Source of the DNA: a virus
Virus record (IMG/VR): IMGVR_UViG_3300017732_000076
Span: 1-22,973 of that record
Direction: 5' to 3' (one strand)
Length of the DNA: 22,973 bases
The notes under the pieces were generated by a model that was not told where the DNA came from, did no database searches, and was given only the letters and a program-made list of their open reading frames with translations. Positions 1 through 4,811 of this stretch are shown here, in pieces; position 1 is the stretch's first letter; the number at the start of each line of letters is the position of its first letter. The translations under genes and the position numbers were made by a program.

Positions 1-1
1 A

Positions 2-805
2 GGTAAGAATATCATGATGACAGGTCAAGCCGGTTGTGGTAAGACTATGGCGGCAAAGTCACTTGTCAATGCCCTTGACAGACCTGACTTTTACTTCAAC
101 TTGGGTGCTACTCAAGACCCGAGGGCGTCACTAATTGGTAATGTTCACTTCGATAAAAAGAAAGGTACTTACTTTAGTGAGTCTCTCTTTGTCAAGGCTA
201 TACAGACCGAAAATGCCGTTATACTCTTAGACGAGTTAACAAGGGCTCATCCAGATGCTTGGAACATCTTAATGACGGTTCTCGACCAAGGTCAGAGATA
301 CCTTAGATTAGATGAAGCAGATGGTCAAGAGACTATTAAAGTGGCTGATGGAGTTACCTTTATTGCTACGGCTAACATCGGTAATGAGTATACCGCGACA
401 CGCCAGCTAGATAAGGCTCTTATGGACAGATTTACTGTCATAGAGATGGACATTTTGACAGACGAAGAAGAGCTTGGTTTACTTAAATATATGTTTCCTA
501 CTGTGGATGAAAGTGAACTAAATAATATTTCGTCCATTACCCATTTAACTCGTGTTGAAGCTCAAACCGATAACCCTCGTATAACGAGTGGAGTATCAAC
601 AAGAACTTCAGTAGAGATAGCTGGGTTACTCTTTGACGGCTTTAATCTAATGGAAGCTGCTGACATCACCATCTATCCTCAGTATGACGCTACTGGTGGT
701 GTTGACTCAGAGAGAACCTTTGTCAAACAGATAGTACAGAAGTTTGTTAGTGATGGTTCTGAAGAGGAACTATTCACCGACCACGAGATAGAGGACAACA
801 ACTAA
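2..805 (+). CDS. MoxR/CobS-like AAA+ ATPase, C-terminal part (5' end outside window)
   Basis: The frame is open from the first bases of the window, and the Walker A loop GQAGCGKT begins only four residues after the first in-frame ATG (14). The true start is therefore almost certainly upstream and the gene is partial. Counting from the ATG at 14, I see Walker A at 4-11, Walker B AVILLDEL at 68-75, a sensor-1 TANIGN at 119-124 and an arginine-finger-type MDRF at 137-140. This is the order expected of the MoxR/CobS branch of AAA+ ATPases, which remodel protein complexes by ATP hydrolysis and often work with a von Willebrand A-domain partner. Genes of this type are common in marine T4-like phages, sometimes labelled cobS; a role in cobalamin synthesis cannot be inferred here. 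No partner gene is visible. Base composition is visibly less AT-rich than the structural genes further on. The family is clear; the biological role is not. Confidence 0.9.
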   Translation, partial: GKNIMMTGQAGCGKTMAAKSLVNALDRPDFYFNLGATQDPRASLIGNVHFDKKKGTYFSESLFVKAIQTENAVILLDELTRAHPDAWNILMTVLDQGQRYLRLDEADGQETIKVADGVTFIATANIGNEYTATRQLDKALMDRFTVIEMDILTDEEELGLLKYMFPTVDESELNNISSITHLTRVEAQTDNPRITSGVSTRTSVEIAGLLFDGFNLMEAADITIYPQYDATGGVDSERTFVKQIVQKFVSDGSEEELFTDHEIEDNN

Positions 806-812
806 AAGATAT

Positions 813-872
813 CCACCCAGCCTCCGAGGTTCTTGTGTCTGACATAAGTTAAAAGGCCTCCGAGGCGGGTGG
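813..872 (+). other. Long RNA hairpin in the 3' region of the ATPase gene
   Basis: Eight bases after the ATPase stop, CCACCC(813-818)-A-GCCTC(820-824) can pair with GAGGC(862-866)-GGGTGG(867-872), leaving A819 bulged. Inside, GAGG(826-829) pairs with CCTC(857-860), and CTTGTGT(832-838) pairs with ACATAAG(842-848) around a CTG loop, with one G-U pair. The stem is GC-rich in an otherwise AT-rich phage. There is no T-tract, so it is not a textbook intrinsic terminator. An mRNA 3'-stabilising element, a processing site or part of a switch are possible. The fold is from manual pairing only. Confidence 0.55.
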
Positions 873-895
873 TCCACAATTAGGGTGTACACCAC

Positions 896-938
896 GATAG
901 GGCTGGTTTCTTATTTCCTTTTCCAGCCCTATCTTTCT
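896..938 (+). terminator. Probable intrinsic terminator 1 after the ATPase gene
   Basis: GATAGGGCTGG (896-906) is perfectly complementary to CCAGCCCTATC (923-933), giving an 11-bp stem with a 16-nt loop made almost only of T and C. A short T-rich run (TTTCT) follows. The T-run is modest, so termination may be partial. A second hairpin follows immediately. Confidence 0.65.
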
Positions 939-940
939 AT

Positions 941-962
941 ACCGAATCTTCATTCGGTTTTC
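941..962 (+). terminator. Probable intrinsic terminator 2 (tandem)
   Basis: ACCGAAT (941-947) pairs with ATTCGGT (952-958) around the four-base loop CTTC, followed by a T-run (958-961). It is a compact terminator-type hairpin. With the preceding hairpin it would insulate the ATPase transcript from the membrane-protein genes downstream. Confidence 0.6.
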
Positions 963-1018
963 CAAACGGTTAAAGTAATACTTTAAGGGCGCTAGACTGG
1001 CATGCAATCCGATGTCAA

Positions 1019-1095
1019 TTTTTTACCTATAGCTTTTTATTGCTATGTCTGACGACATATACAAAAAAATTTTAGAAGTATTTTTTTACCTATAG
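1019..1095 (+). promoter_or_regulatory. Leader region with direct repeat TTTTTTACCTATAG and two alternative hairpins
   Basis: The 14-mer TTTTTTACCTATAG occurs at 1019-1032 and again at 1082-1095, 63 bp apart, in the gene-free stretch 806-1140. Between the copies, ATAGC (1029-1033) can pair with GCTAT (1042-1046), and TATGTC (1044-1049) pairs perfectly with GACATA (1054-1059) around TGAC. The two hairpins share bases 1044-1046 and cannot both form fully. The region lies just upstream of the MscS-like gene, so a promoter or RNA control element is likely here. I see no good TTGACA box at the right distance from either TATAG. Confidence 0.4.
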
Positions 1096-1140
1096 AATTT
1101 ATCCTTAGTATGGGTGATATTTATTATTGGGAGAAAGACA

Positions 1141-1473
1141 ATGGAAGATATAAAAAACCTTGTAAATGAATATAGTTGGTTATTAGTTACTGGTGTAGCT
1201 TTACTTCTTTTTCAGAATACTATTACTGAGGTAGTAGATGGTATAATGGTGTTCTTAGGTAATGACTATAATGAAGATGATATTGTTACTGTGGATGGAG
1301 AACCTGGTCGTATAGTTAGAGTAGGGATGTGGAAAACAGTATTCTTTATATATCATATATCAAACGGTAAGATAGTTGGTGGTAGTAAGTTAGTAGTAGC
1401 AAATAGTAAACTGAAAGACCTTAAGATAGAGAAACCATTACCGAATTTTGATTTAACTAAATACCAAGATTAG
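1141..1473 (+). CDS. Small membrane protein with MscS-like beta domain
   Basis: The 110-residue protein has one hydrophobic segment (about residues 12-26). A region at about 38-100 follows whose pattern (DDIVTVDGEPGRIVRVGMWK, then a VVANSKL segment) matches the Sm-like beta domain of MscS mechanosensitive channels: a hydrophobic-D-hydrophobic strand, a G-x-V turn, a T-bearing strand and a PNS-like 'ANS' motif. Full MscS proteins have three or more membrane helices and a large C-terminal cage; here only one helix and the beta domain remain. I chose ATG 1141 because GGGAG lies just upstream; a GTG at 1114 is in frame but has no ribosome-binding site. The gene opens the envelope-protein island. 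A phage role in ion leak, membrane tension or lysis timing is inference. Confidence 0.7.
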   Translation: MEDIKNLVNEYSWLLVTGVALLLFQNTITEVVDGIMVFLGNDYNEDDIVTVDGEPGRIVRVGMWKTVFFIYHISNGKIVGGSKLVVANSKLKDLKIEKPLPNFDLTKYQD

Positions 1474-1492
1474 GGTGTAGAATAATATTTTA

Positions 1493-1501
1493 TATATTTA
1501 T
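1493..1501 (+). promoter_or_regulatory. Candidate late-type promoter box TATATTTAT
   Basis: TATATTTAT ends five bases before the ATG of the 1507 gene, which lacks a Shine-Dalgarno sequence. Related boxes sit before 1803, 9359 and 10838. T4 late promoters read by gp55 have a single TATAAATA-type box. Because a gp55-family gene is present in this window, a variant late box is plausible but unproven. Confidence 0.35.
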
Positions 1502-1506
1502 TATAT

Positions 1507-1719
1507 ATGAATGATATAGATAAAAGACTAAACGAGCTACATAATAAGATTGATTCTATTTATACCTTATTAGAAACCTTATCAGATAGATTAAACAAGA
1601 TGGAATATTCTGGTAAAATTAGTTATGGTAATATGTATGATGTAGGAAAAGTAGAAAAGCTAGTTCATATTGAATTAAGTCGCAAAAAACAAAAATCTAA
1701 TAAAAAACTAACACGATAG
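1507..1719 (+). CDS. Small coiled-coil protein, function unknown
   Basis: A 70-residue protein. Residues 3-33 form a heptad-like leucine/isoleucine pattern (LNELHNKIDSIYTLLETLSD) typical of a short coiled coil. The C-terminus is strongly basic (KKQKSNKKLTR), suggesting contact with nucleic acid or acidic membrane lipid. No transmembrane segment is visible. There is no Shine-Dalgarno sequence before the ATG, only the AT-rich TATATTTAT box, so the start is likely but the transcript may be nearly leaderless. It lies between the MscS-like and TonB-like genes on the same strand. I do not recognise a family. Confidence 0.6.
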   Translation: MNDIDKRLNELHNKIDSIYTLLETLSDRLNKMEYSGKISYGNMYDVGKVEKLVHIELSRKKQKSNKKLTR

Positions 1720-1742
1720 TTATATCATATTTAATATTCTTT

Positions 1743-1751
1743 TATATTTAA
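1743..1751 (+). promoter_or_regulatory. Candidate late-type promoter box TATATTTAA
   Basis: TATATTTAA followed by CTATAG lies about 50 bp upstream of the TonB-like gene and resembles the boxes before 1507, 9359 and 10838. No TTGACA-like element is seen at the right distance upstream. This is a pattern match only. Confidence 0.3.
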
Positions 1752-1802
1752 CTATAGAAGCGATATCAAATAACCCTCAAACCCAAGTAGGAGAAACACC
1801 AA

Positions 1803-2135
1803 ATGAGGACACTAGCGTGTTTGTTACTGATTGGCTTGTTGACAGCCAATAACTTATCAGTAGGTAAGAGTCAGCACCCTAAAATAAAAAAACCTTTTCA
1901 TCTCACATACCATGATGTTCAGCATATAGATACAATGTCTTTTGTTGGAAATGTATTAGTAGAGTTTACTGTAGATACAGAAGGTAAAGTTACAGAACCC
2001 AATATAGTAGATACTTTTAATATCAAGTTAAACGAAACGATAATCGATAAAGTAATGTGTTTGGAATTTAAACCAGCGTTACAAAATGGAAGACCTGTTA
2101 GAGTAAGATATAAGTTACCTATATTATTTAAATAG
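1803..2135 (+). CDS. Exported protein with TonB C-terminal-like domain
   Basis: The 110-residue protein begins with a basic start and a hydrophobic stretch (MRTLACLLLIGLLTANN), a signal peptide or uncleaved anchor. Residues 48-109 carry the TonB_C pattern: GNVLVEFTVDTEGKV (49-63), a central helix ending in FKPALQNGRPV (89-99), and a final strand LPILF. In bacteria this domain sits at the end of TonB, reaches across the periplasm and touches the TonB box of outer-membrane receptors. Here the proline-rich linker is absent and the domain follows the export signal closely, so it looks like a free or anchored periplasmic TonB_C module. AGGAG lies before the ATG and a strong terminator follows the stop. 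Interference with TonB-dependent receptors, for example to exclude competing phages, is inference. Confidence 0.8.
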   Translation: MRTLACLLLIGLLTANNLSVGKSQHPKIKKPFHLTYHDVQHIDTMSFVGNVLVEFTVDTEGKVTEPNIVDTFNIKLNETIIDKVMCLEFKPALQNGRPVRVRYKLPILFK

Positions 2136-2147
2136 AGTTTATAACCG

Positions 2148-2183
2148 AAGGGATGACACAAGTAGGTATGTCATCCCTTTTTT
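2148..2183 (+). terminator. Strong intrinsic terminator after TonB-like gene
   Basis: AAGGGATGACA (2148-2158) pairs perfectly with TGTCATCCCTT (2169-2179) around a 10-nt loop, followed by a T-run reaching 2183. It sits 12 bp after the stop of the TonB-like gene and just before the 3' end of the convergent minus-strand gene. The minus-strand side lacks a clear T-run, so it mainly terminates plus-strand transcription. Confidence 0.9.
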
Positions 2184-2191
2184 ATCTTTAC

Positions 2192-2413
2192 CTACTTACG
2201 AAATAAACCCACCAACACCAATAAAGCGACAAGTCCAGCAAATCCGGACTCACCGAATGTACTGATAATTGATGTTAGGTTTCCAATAACTTTGACACCA
2301 AAGACGCCAGTTCCAAAGATTACTTCAGATATAGCACCTATGGCAACAAAGGACATCATAAGATGAGCTATGTCATCTATGTATCCTTTGACCATTGTTA
2401 TTACTTCCTTCAT
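2192..2413 (-). CDS. Small two-helix membrane protein (only minus-strand gene)
   Basis: A 73-residue protein starting at 2413 on the minus strand and preceded there by CGGAGAATAAAC, a good Shine-Dalgarno sequence at normal spacing; this is the main reason to believe it. Hydrophobic segments lie at about residues 17-40 and 56-71, separated by a polar, glycine-rich turn (STFGESG), and it ends in a basic FRK. Such hairpin membrane proteins include holins and other small phage membrane proteins, but I cannot assign a class. It is convergent with the TonB-like gene and divergent from 2557, with a 143-bp shared control region. Its opposite orientation suggests separate timing or later acquisition. 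Confidence 0.7.
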   Translation of the reverse strand: MKEVITMVKGYIDDIAHLMMSFVAIGAISEVIFGTGVFGVKVIGNLTSIISTFGESGFAGLVALLVLVGLFRK

Positions 2414-2440
2414 GTTTATTCTCCGTTAGTTAAAGGAAAA

Positions 2441-2463
2441 TGGTAGAGGACTTTCCCCTACCA
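2441..2463 (-). other. Hairpin in the leader of the minus-strand gene
   Basis: TGGTAG (2441-2446) pairs with CTACCA (2458-2463), extended by GG/CC (2448-2449 with 2455-2456) after an A/C mismatch. On the minus strand it lies about 28 nt upstream of the start of the small membrane protein and is followed by ATTTTCC. It could be a weak attenuator or a leader stem. I see no convincing minus-strand promoter behind it. Confidence 0.4.
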
Positions 2464-2496
2464 CTAATAAATAACGAAAATTGTTGTAAAAAACAC

Positions 2497-2526
2497 TTGA
2501 CACGAATATATTTTTATTCGTATATT
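2497..2526 (+). promoter_or_regulatory. Sigma-70-type promoter P1 with an inverted repeat in its spacer
   Basis: TTGACA (2497-2502), an 18-bp spacer, then TATATT (2521-2526). The spacer is nearly filled by a perfect inverted repeat, ACGAATA (2502-2508) and TATTCGT (2515-2521), separated by 6 bp. It reads into the membrane-protein gene at 2557. The dyad overlaps both hexamers, which is where a repressor dimer would block RNA polymerase; that function is inferred. Confidence 0.75.
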
Positions 2527-2556
2527 ATGGTAATAAAATAAAAAAAGGTAACTTAA

Positions 2557-2877
2557 ATGATAGCAAAATATTTTCTAATGGGAGTTATAGCACCATCTTT
2601 TCTCAACTTGTTACACCTACTGATAGGTGTTTATGTTGTTAATGCTAGAGGTAGTGTTATGTCGTTAGGTTTCACAGGCATTAGTTTTCTAACTAAGTCT
2701 ATGGGTATGATATTCTTTACTTGGTTAGGGGTTTCTATAATGGGATTAGACTTCAGAATCTATGTCCCAATACTAACATTCTTTTGGTTTTTCTCTCATA
2801 TAGCAGAAGCATTTGTTATACAACATTACATACAAGAAAATGTACCTGAAGAGTTACAACAATTACAAATCAAATAG
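2557..2877 (+). CDS. Multi-helix membrane protein, function unknown
   Basis: A 106-residue, very hydrophobic protein. Candidate transmembrane segments lie at about residues 5-28, 35-62 and 66-92, followed by a short polar tail (YIQENVPEELQQLQIK). AGG lies 10 bases upstream of the ATG and the promoter P1 is directly in front. It heads a tight run: the 27-residue micropeptide starts nine bases after its stop. The segment order resembles small accessory membrane proteins generally (AtpI-like proteins were considered), but I see no diagnostic motif. Being first after a sigma-70-type promoter suggests expression by host polymerase. Confidence 0.7.
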   Translation: MIAKYFLMGVIAPSFLNLLHLLIGVYVVNARGSVMSLGFTGISFLTKSMGMIFFTWLGVSIMGLDFRIYVPILTFFWFFSHIAEAFVIQHYIQENVPEELQQLQIK

Positions 2878-2886
2878 GAGTCAAAT

Positions 2887-2970
2887 ATGATTGAATTTGG
2901 ATTAGCTACTGCTGTAGTGATTATAGCACTAACATTTTATCTTTATAAAGATTATTTTAGGAATTGGTAA
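2887..2970 (+). CDS. 27-residue membrane micropeptide
   Basis: A short open frame starting with ATG 2887, preceded by AGGAGTCAAAT, an excellent ribosome-binding site. It encodes a single hydrophobic helix (about residues 3-18, rich in L, I, V, A) with a charged aromatic tail (YKDYFRNW). Its stop TAA overlaps the next ATG (TAATG at 2968-2972), so the two are translationally coupled. The ribosome-binding site, coupling and conserved membrane-peptide layout make it likely real despite its size. Function unknown; possible membrane regulator of its neighbour. Confidence 0.6.
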   Translation: MIEFGLATAVVIIALTFYLYKDYFRNW

Positions 2971-3350
2971 TGAAGAAGTCAACACTAACTATAATACACA
3001 TAGTGGTAGCAGTATTAGCTCTTGGGTTTGGAATATCTAAATTAAATGGACAAGGATATCCAAACGCAACAACACCTGTTGAAATGGTGCCGTATCGATT
3101 ATCTCCAAGTGATGACTTAGATTGTCACATTGAAATTGAGATAATCGAACCAGCAAGTTTTAACAATATGGTTGAGGTTTACTCTGATGAGATTCGAGAG
3201 ATACTGAGGGAAAGGATAGTATTTGAAGTAGTCAATCCACATTCTGCTAGTGAAATGTTTTCAATAGATAACAGATATTATTATGTGATAAGATTACCTA
3301 ATACAGGTGAACTATGGCATAGACCATATCTAAGGTCAGATTGGAGATGA
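2970..3350 (+). CDS. Signal-anchored extracytoplasmic protein, function unknown
   Basis: A 126-residue protein from ATG 2970, which overlaps the stop of the preceding micropeptide; a TTG at 2964 is in frame but inferior. Residues 2-23 (KKSTLTIIHIVVAVLALGFG) are a basic-then-hydrophobic signal anchor or signal peptide. The rest is soluble and mixed alpha/beta by appearance, ending in an R/W-rich tail (HRPYLRSDWR). No cysteine lipobox is visible. It is followed by another coupled micropeptide through an ATGA overlap. The layout (anchor plus periplasmic domain between two membrane micropeptides) would fit an envelope complex, including a spanin-like lysis component, but no sequence motif proves that. 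Confidence 0.7.
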   Translation: MKKSTLTIIHIVVAVLALGFGISKLNGQGYPNATTPVEMVPYRLSPSDDLDCHIEIEIIEPASFNNMVEVYSDEIREILRERIVFEVVNPHSASEMFSIDNRYYYVIRLPNTGELWHRPYLRSDWR

Positions 3351-3421
3351 GTTATATCCTATTAGGAGTTCTACTTCTTATTGTGGTTATGCAAATAAAT
3401 AATGGATGGAAGTGGAAGTGA
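3347..3421 (+). CDS. 24-residue membrane micropeptide
   Basis: ATG 3347 overlaps the stop of the previous gene (ATGA) and has GGAG immediately upstream inside that gene. The peptide is one hydrophobic helix (residues 2-15) followed by a basic, tryptophan-rich tail (NNGWKWK). The next gene begins inside or at its stop (ATG 3406, or GTG 3418 overlapping TGA 3419-3421). The second such micropeptide in 0.5 kb supports a real pattern rather than chance. Function unknown. Confidence 0.5.
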   Translation: MSYILLGVLLLIVVMQINNGWKWK

Positions 3422-3963
3422 TACAATTTAAGTTATTCGATAAAGTAGAGGATATGACTTATGCTGAACTCTCAGAATCAGTTGGTGATTCGATACAAAA
3501 AAATATTCCAACTAATGCAAGTACCATAAAACCAAAATGGCACACAAAAGAACATCCATTGAATAGATGTCCAGGTGTAATCGACTTTATAAATAAAGGT
3601 TGGTTAGTTACAAGTCATAAATACATTTTTGATAATGATGACTCATTACACTATTTTGATCCTGTGACATCGGTAGGGTTACCTTTTATGAATAACCATA
3701 TTAAAAAAGTTTGTAAATTCAATACTCCTTGGTGTATTGTATCAGATAAGAAAACAAAAGTTATTTTTTTAGATTCATCTTATCATAAAAAACCAATTAG
3801 TCATATATCTATTATTAGTGGAATATTAAATTTAAAGCCCAATGTACCAGAGCAAATAAATGTTTTGTTTTCAATTGATAAAGACTGGCTTACTAAACAA
3901 TCCGATAATGGTAAACCATTATTTGAACCAAATGAAGTATTAATGCATATGATAGAATTATGA
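3406..3963 (+). CDS. Conserved-looking phage protein of unknown function
   Basis: A protein of 185 residues from ATG 3406 (181 from GTG 3418, which overlaps the upstream stop and starts VIQFKLF). Visible features are an RCPGVIDFINKGWLV segment near residues 54-68 and a later PW...D pattern (FNTPWCIVSDKK near 104-115). The general order, 'CP...GW' followed by an aromatic-rich beta region and a late 'G-x-P-L' (NGKPLF), recalls the family of phage proteins annotated DUF6065, but that is memory of a pattern, not a search. Soluble, no membrane segment. Its stop overlaps the start of the basic protein at 3960, so the two are coupled. Confidence 0.7.
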   Translation: MEVEVIQFKLFDKVEDMTYAELSESVGDSIQKNIPTNASTIKPKWHTKEHPLNRCPGVIDFINKGWLVTSHKYIFDNDDSLHYFDPVTSVGLPFMNNHIKKVCKFNTPWCIVSDKKTKVIFLDSSYHKKPISHISIISGILNLKPNVPEQINVLFSIDKDWLTKQSDNGKPLFEPNEVLMHMIEL

Positions 3964-4166
3964 GTAAAACAAAAACTAAATATTCAAATGCCGGTAAAGG
4001 TGACAAGAGTAGAGTAAAAGATAAAAAGAAATACGATAAGAACTACGATAGGATATTCAAACCGAAGATGTCGGACTTTCCGATACCCACCACCAAAGTG
4101 ATAAAGAGTAAAAAACGCAAATCACGACAGCAAGAAAAGATTGATTTAAAGAAAGAAATTGCTTGA
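3960..4166 (+). CDS. Small, highly basic protein
   Basis: A 68-residue protein with about 24 lysines and arginines and few hydrophobic residues. The N-terminal segment NAGKGDKSR, followed by KKKYDKNYDRIF, resembles small GKGD-containing proteins seen in many phages of unknown role. Its composition suggests binding to DNA, RNA or an acidic partner, and it is probably mostly unstructured. ATG 3960 overlaps the upstream stop (ATGA). Its own stop TGA (4164-4166) lies within the -35 box TTGACA (4163-4168) of the next promoter, a striking economy of sequence. Confidence 0.7.
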   Translation: MSKTKTKYSNAGKGDKSRVKDKKKYDKNYDRIFKPKMSDFPIPTTKVIKSKKRKSRQQEKIDLKKEIA

Positions 4167-4192
4167 CACATATACATTTTCTTTGTTATATT
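4163..4192 (+). promoter_or_regulatory. Sigma-70-type promoter P2
   Basis: TTGACA (4163-4168), an 18-bp spacer, then TATATT (4187-4192) followed by TAGG. It is preceded by the TTGC of the shared TGCTTGAC context. It reads into the HAD phosphatase at 4217 and plausibly through the two tRNA genes. Confidence 0.8.
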
Positions 4193-4216
4193 TAGGTCTA
4201 AGAAAAGGGAAAGAAA

Positions 4217-4726
4217 ATGAGTAAGAAAACGGTTATATTTGACTTAGATGGAACTCTCGCTAATATTGATGTTAGGAGAGATAAGTCTCTTAAACCTAAT
4301 GGTAAGTTAGATTGGGATATATTTGCTGCTCCTAATTCTATTATGGATTGGGATACACCAAATCTTCCGGTCATCAAGATGGCTCAACTATTTAAAAACG
4401 ATGGTTTCAAGATAGTTATATTTAGTGGTAGGAATGACAGAAGTTTTTTTTCTACTAAAGATTGGTTAAAGATACACAGAGTACCATTTGACCTTTTGGT
4501 TATGAGACCAGATAAGTTTAAAGCAGACTCATGGCCGATTGCTGATGGTAATCCAGCCACACATGATATGAGATATATGCCGGATGACATCCTAAAGAAA
4601 GCTATGTTAGATACTTTCGTAGATATCAATGATGTTTTTCTTGTTGTGGATGACAGAGACAAGGTGGTGAAGATGTGGAGAGACTTAGGTCTTAACACCT
4701 TTCAAGTAGCACCTGGTGATTTTTAA
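4217..4726 (+). CDS. HAD-family phosphatase resembling T4 Pnkp 3'-phosphatase domain
   Basis: A 169-residue protein with the HAD signature: motif I IFDLDGTLA (8-15, nucleophile D9 and acid/base D11), motif II IFSGRN (68-73), a lysine in LKKAM (126-130) and motif IV VVDDRDKVV (143-151). The later SGR...T..WL and LLVMRPD segments match the C-terminal phosphatase half of T4 polynucleotide kinase (PseT), which removes 3'-phosphates from nucleic-acid ends. The kinase half with its P-loop is absent, so this is a stand-alone domain. In T4 the enzyme helps repair RNA cut by host anticodon nucleases. Placement directly before two phage tRNA genes is suggestive but not proof. The start has GGGAAAG and follows promoter P2. 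Other HAD nucleotide phosphatases remain possible. Confidence 0.85.
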   Translation: MSKKTVIFDLDGTLANIDVRRDKSLKPNGKLDWDIFAAPNSIMDWDTPNLPVIKMAQLFKNDGFKIVIFSGRNDRSFFSTKDWLKIHRVPFDLLVMRPDKFKADSWPIADGNPATHDMRYMPDDILKKAMLDTFVDINDVFLVVDDRDKVVKMWRDLGLNTFQVAPGDF

Positions 4727-4731
4727 TTAAT

Positions 4732-4804
4732 GGGGCTGTAGTTCAGTTGGGAGAACGCCTCCCTTGCACGGAGGAAGTCGCTGGTTCGAGTCCAGTCAGC
4801 TCCA
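4732..4804 (+). tRNA. tRNA-Ala (anticodon UGC)
   Basis: A full cloverleaf: acceptor GGGGCTG/CAGCTCC with one G-T pair, D-stem GTTC/GAAC, anticodon stem CCTCC/GGAGG around loop CTTGCAC (anticodon TGC), and T-arm CTGG-TTCGAGT-CCAG. The discriminator base is A. The 3' CCA is not encoded (CTT follows). It lies 5 bp after the HAD phosphatase stop and would read GCA/GCN alanine codons. Confidence 0.95.
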
Positions 4805-4811
4805 CTTAAAT

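Noticed and set aside
325-537. Minus-strand frame opposite the ATPase gene
   Set aside because: Shadow of a gene with clear AAA+ motifs; low-complexity serine-rich product without start context.
884-893. Perfect palindrome GGTGTACACC as a restriction or operator site
   Set aside because: A single 10-bp palindrome next to other stems is not enough for a specific claim; it may simply be part of the alternative pairing described for 813-895.
2148-2183. Bidirectional terminator also serving the minus-strand gene
   Set aside because: Read on the minus strand the stem is followed by CGGTTAT rather than a T-run, so I annotate it for the plus strand only.
4384-4698. Minus-strand frame of 104 residues
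   Set aside because: Opposite strand of the HAD phosphatase, whose motifs are intact; no start signals on the minus strand.
4802-4804. Encoded CCA end for tRNA-Ala
   Set aside because: These bases belong to the acceptor stem and discriminator; CTT follows, so CCA is added after transcription.
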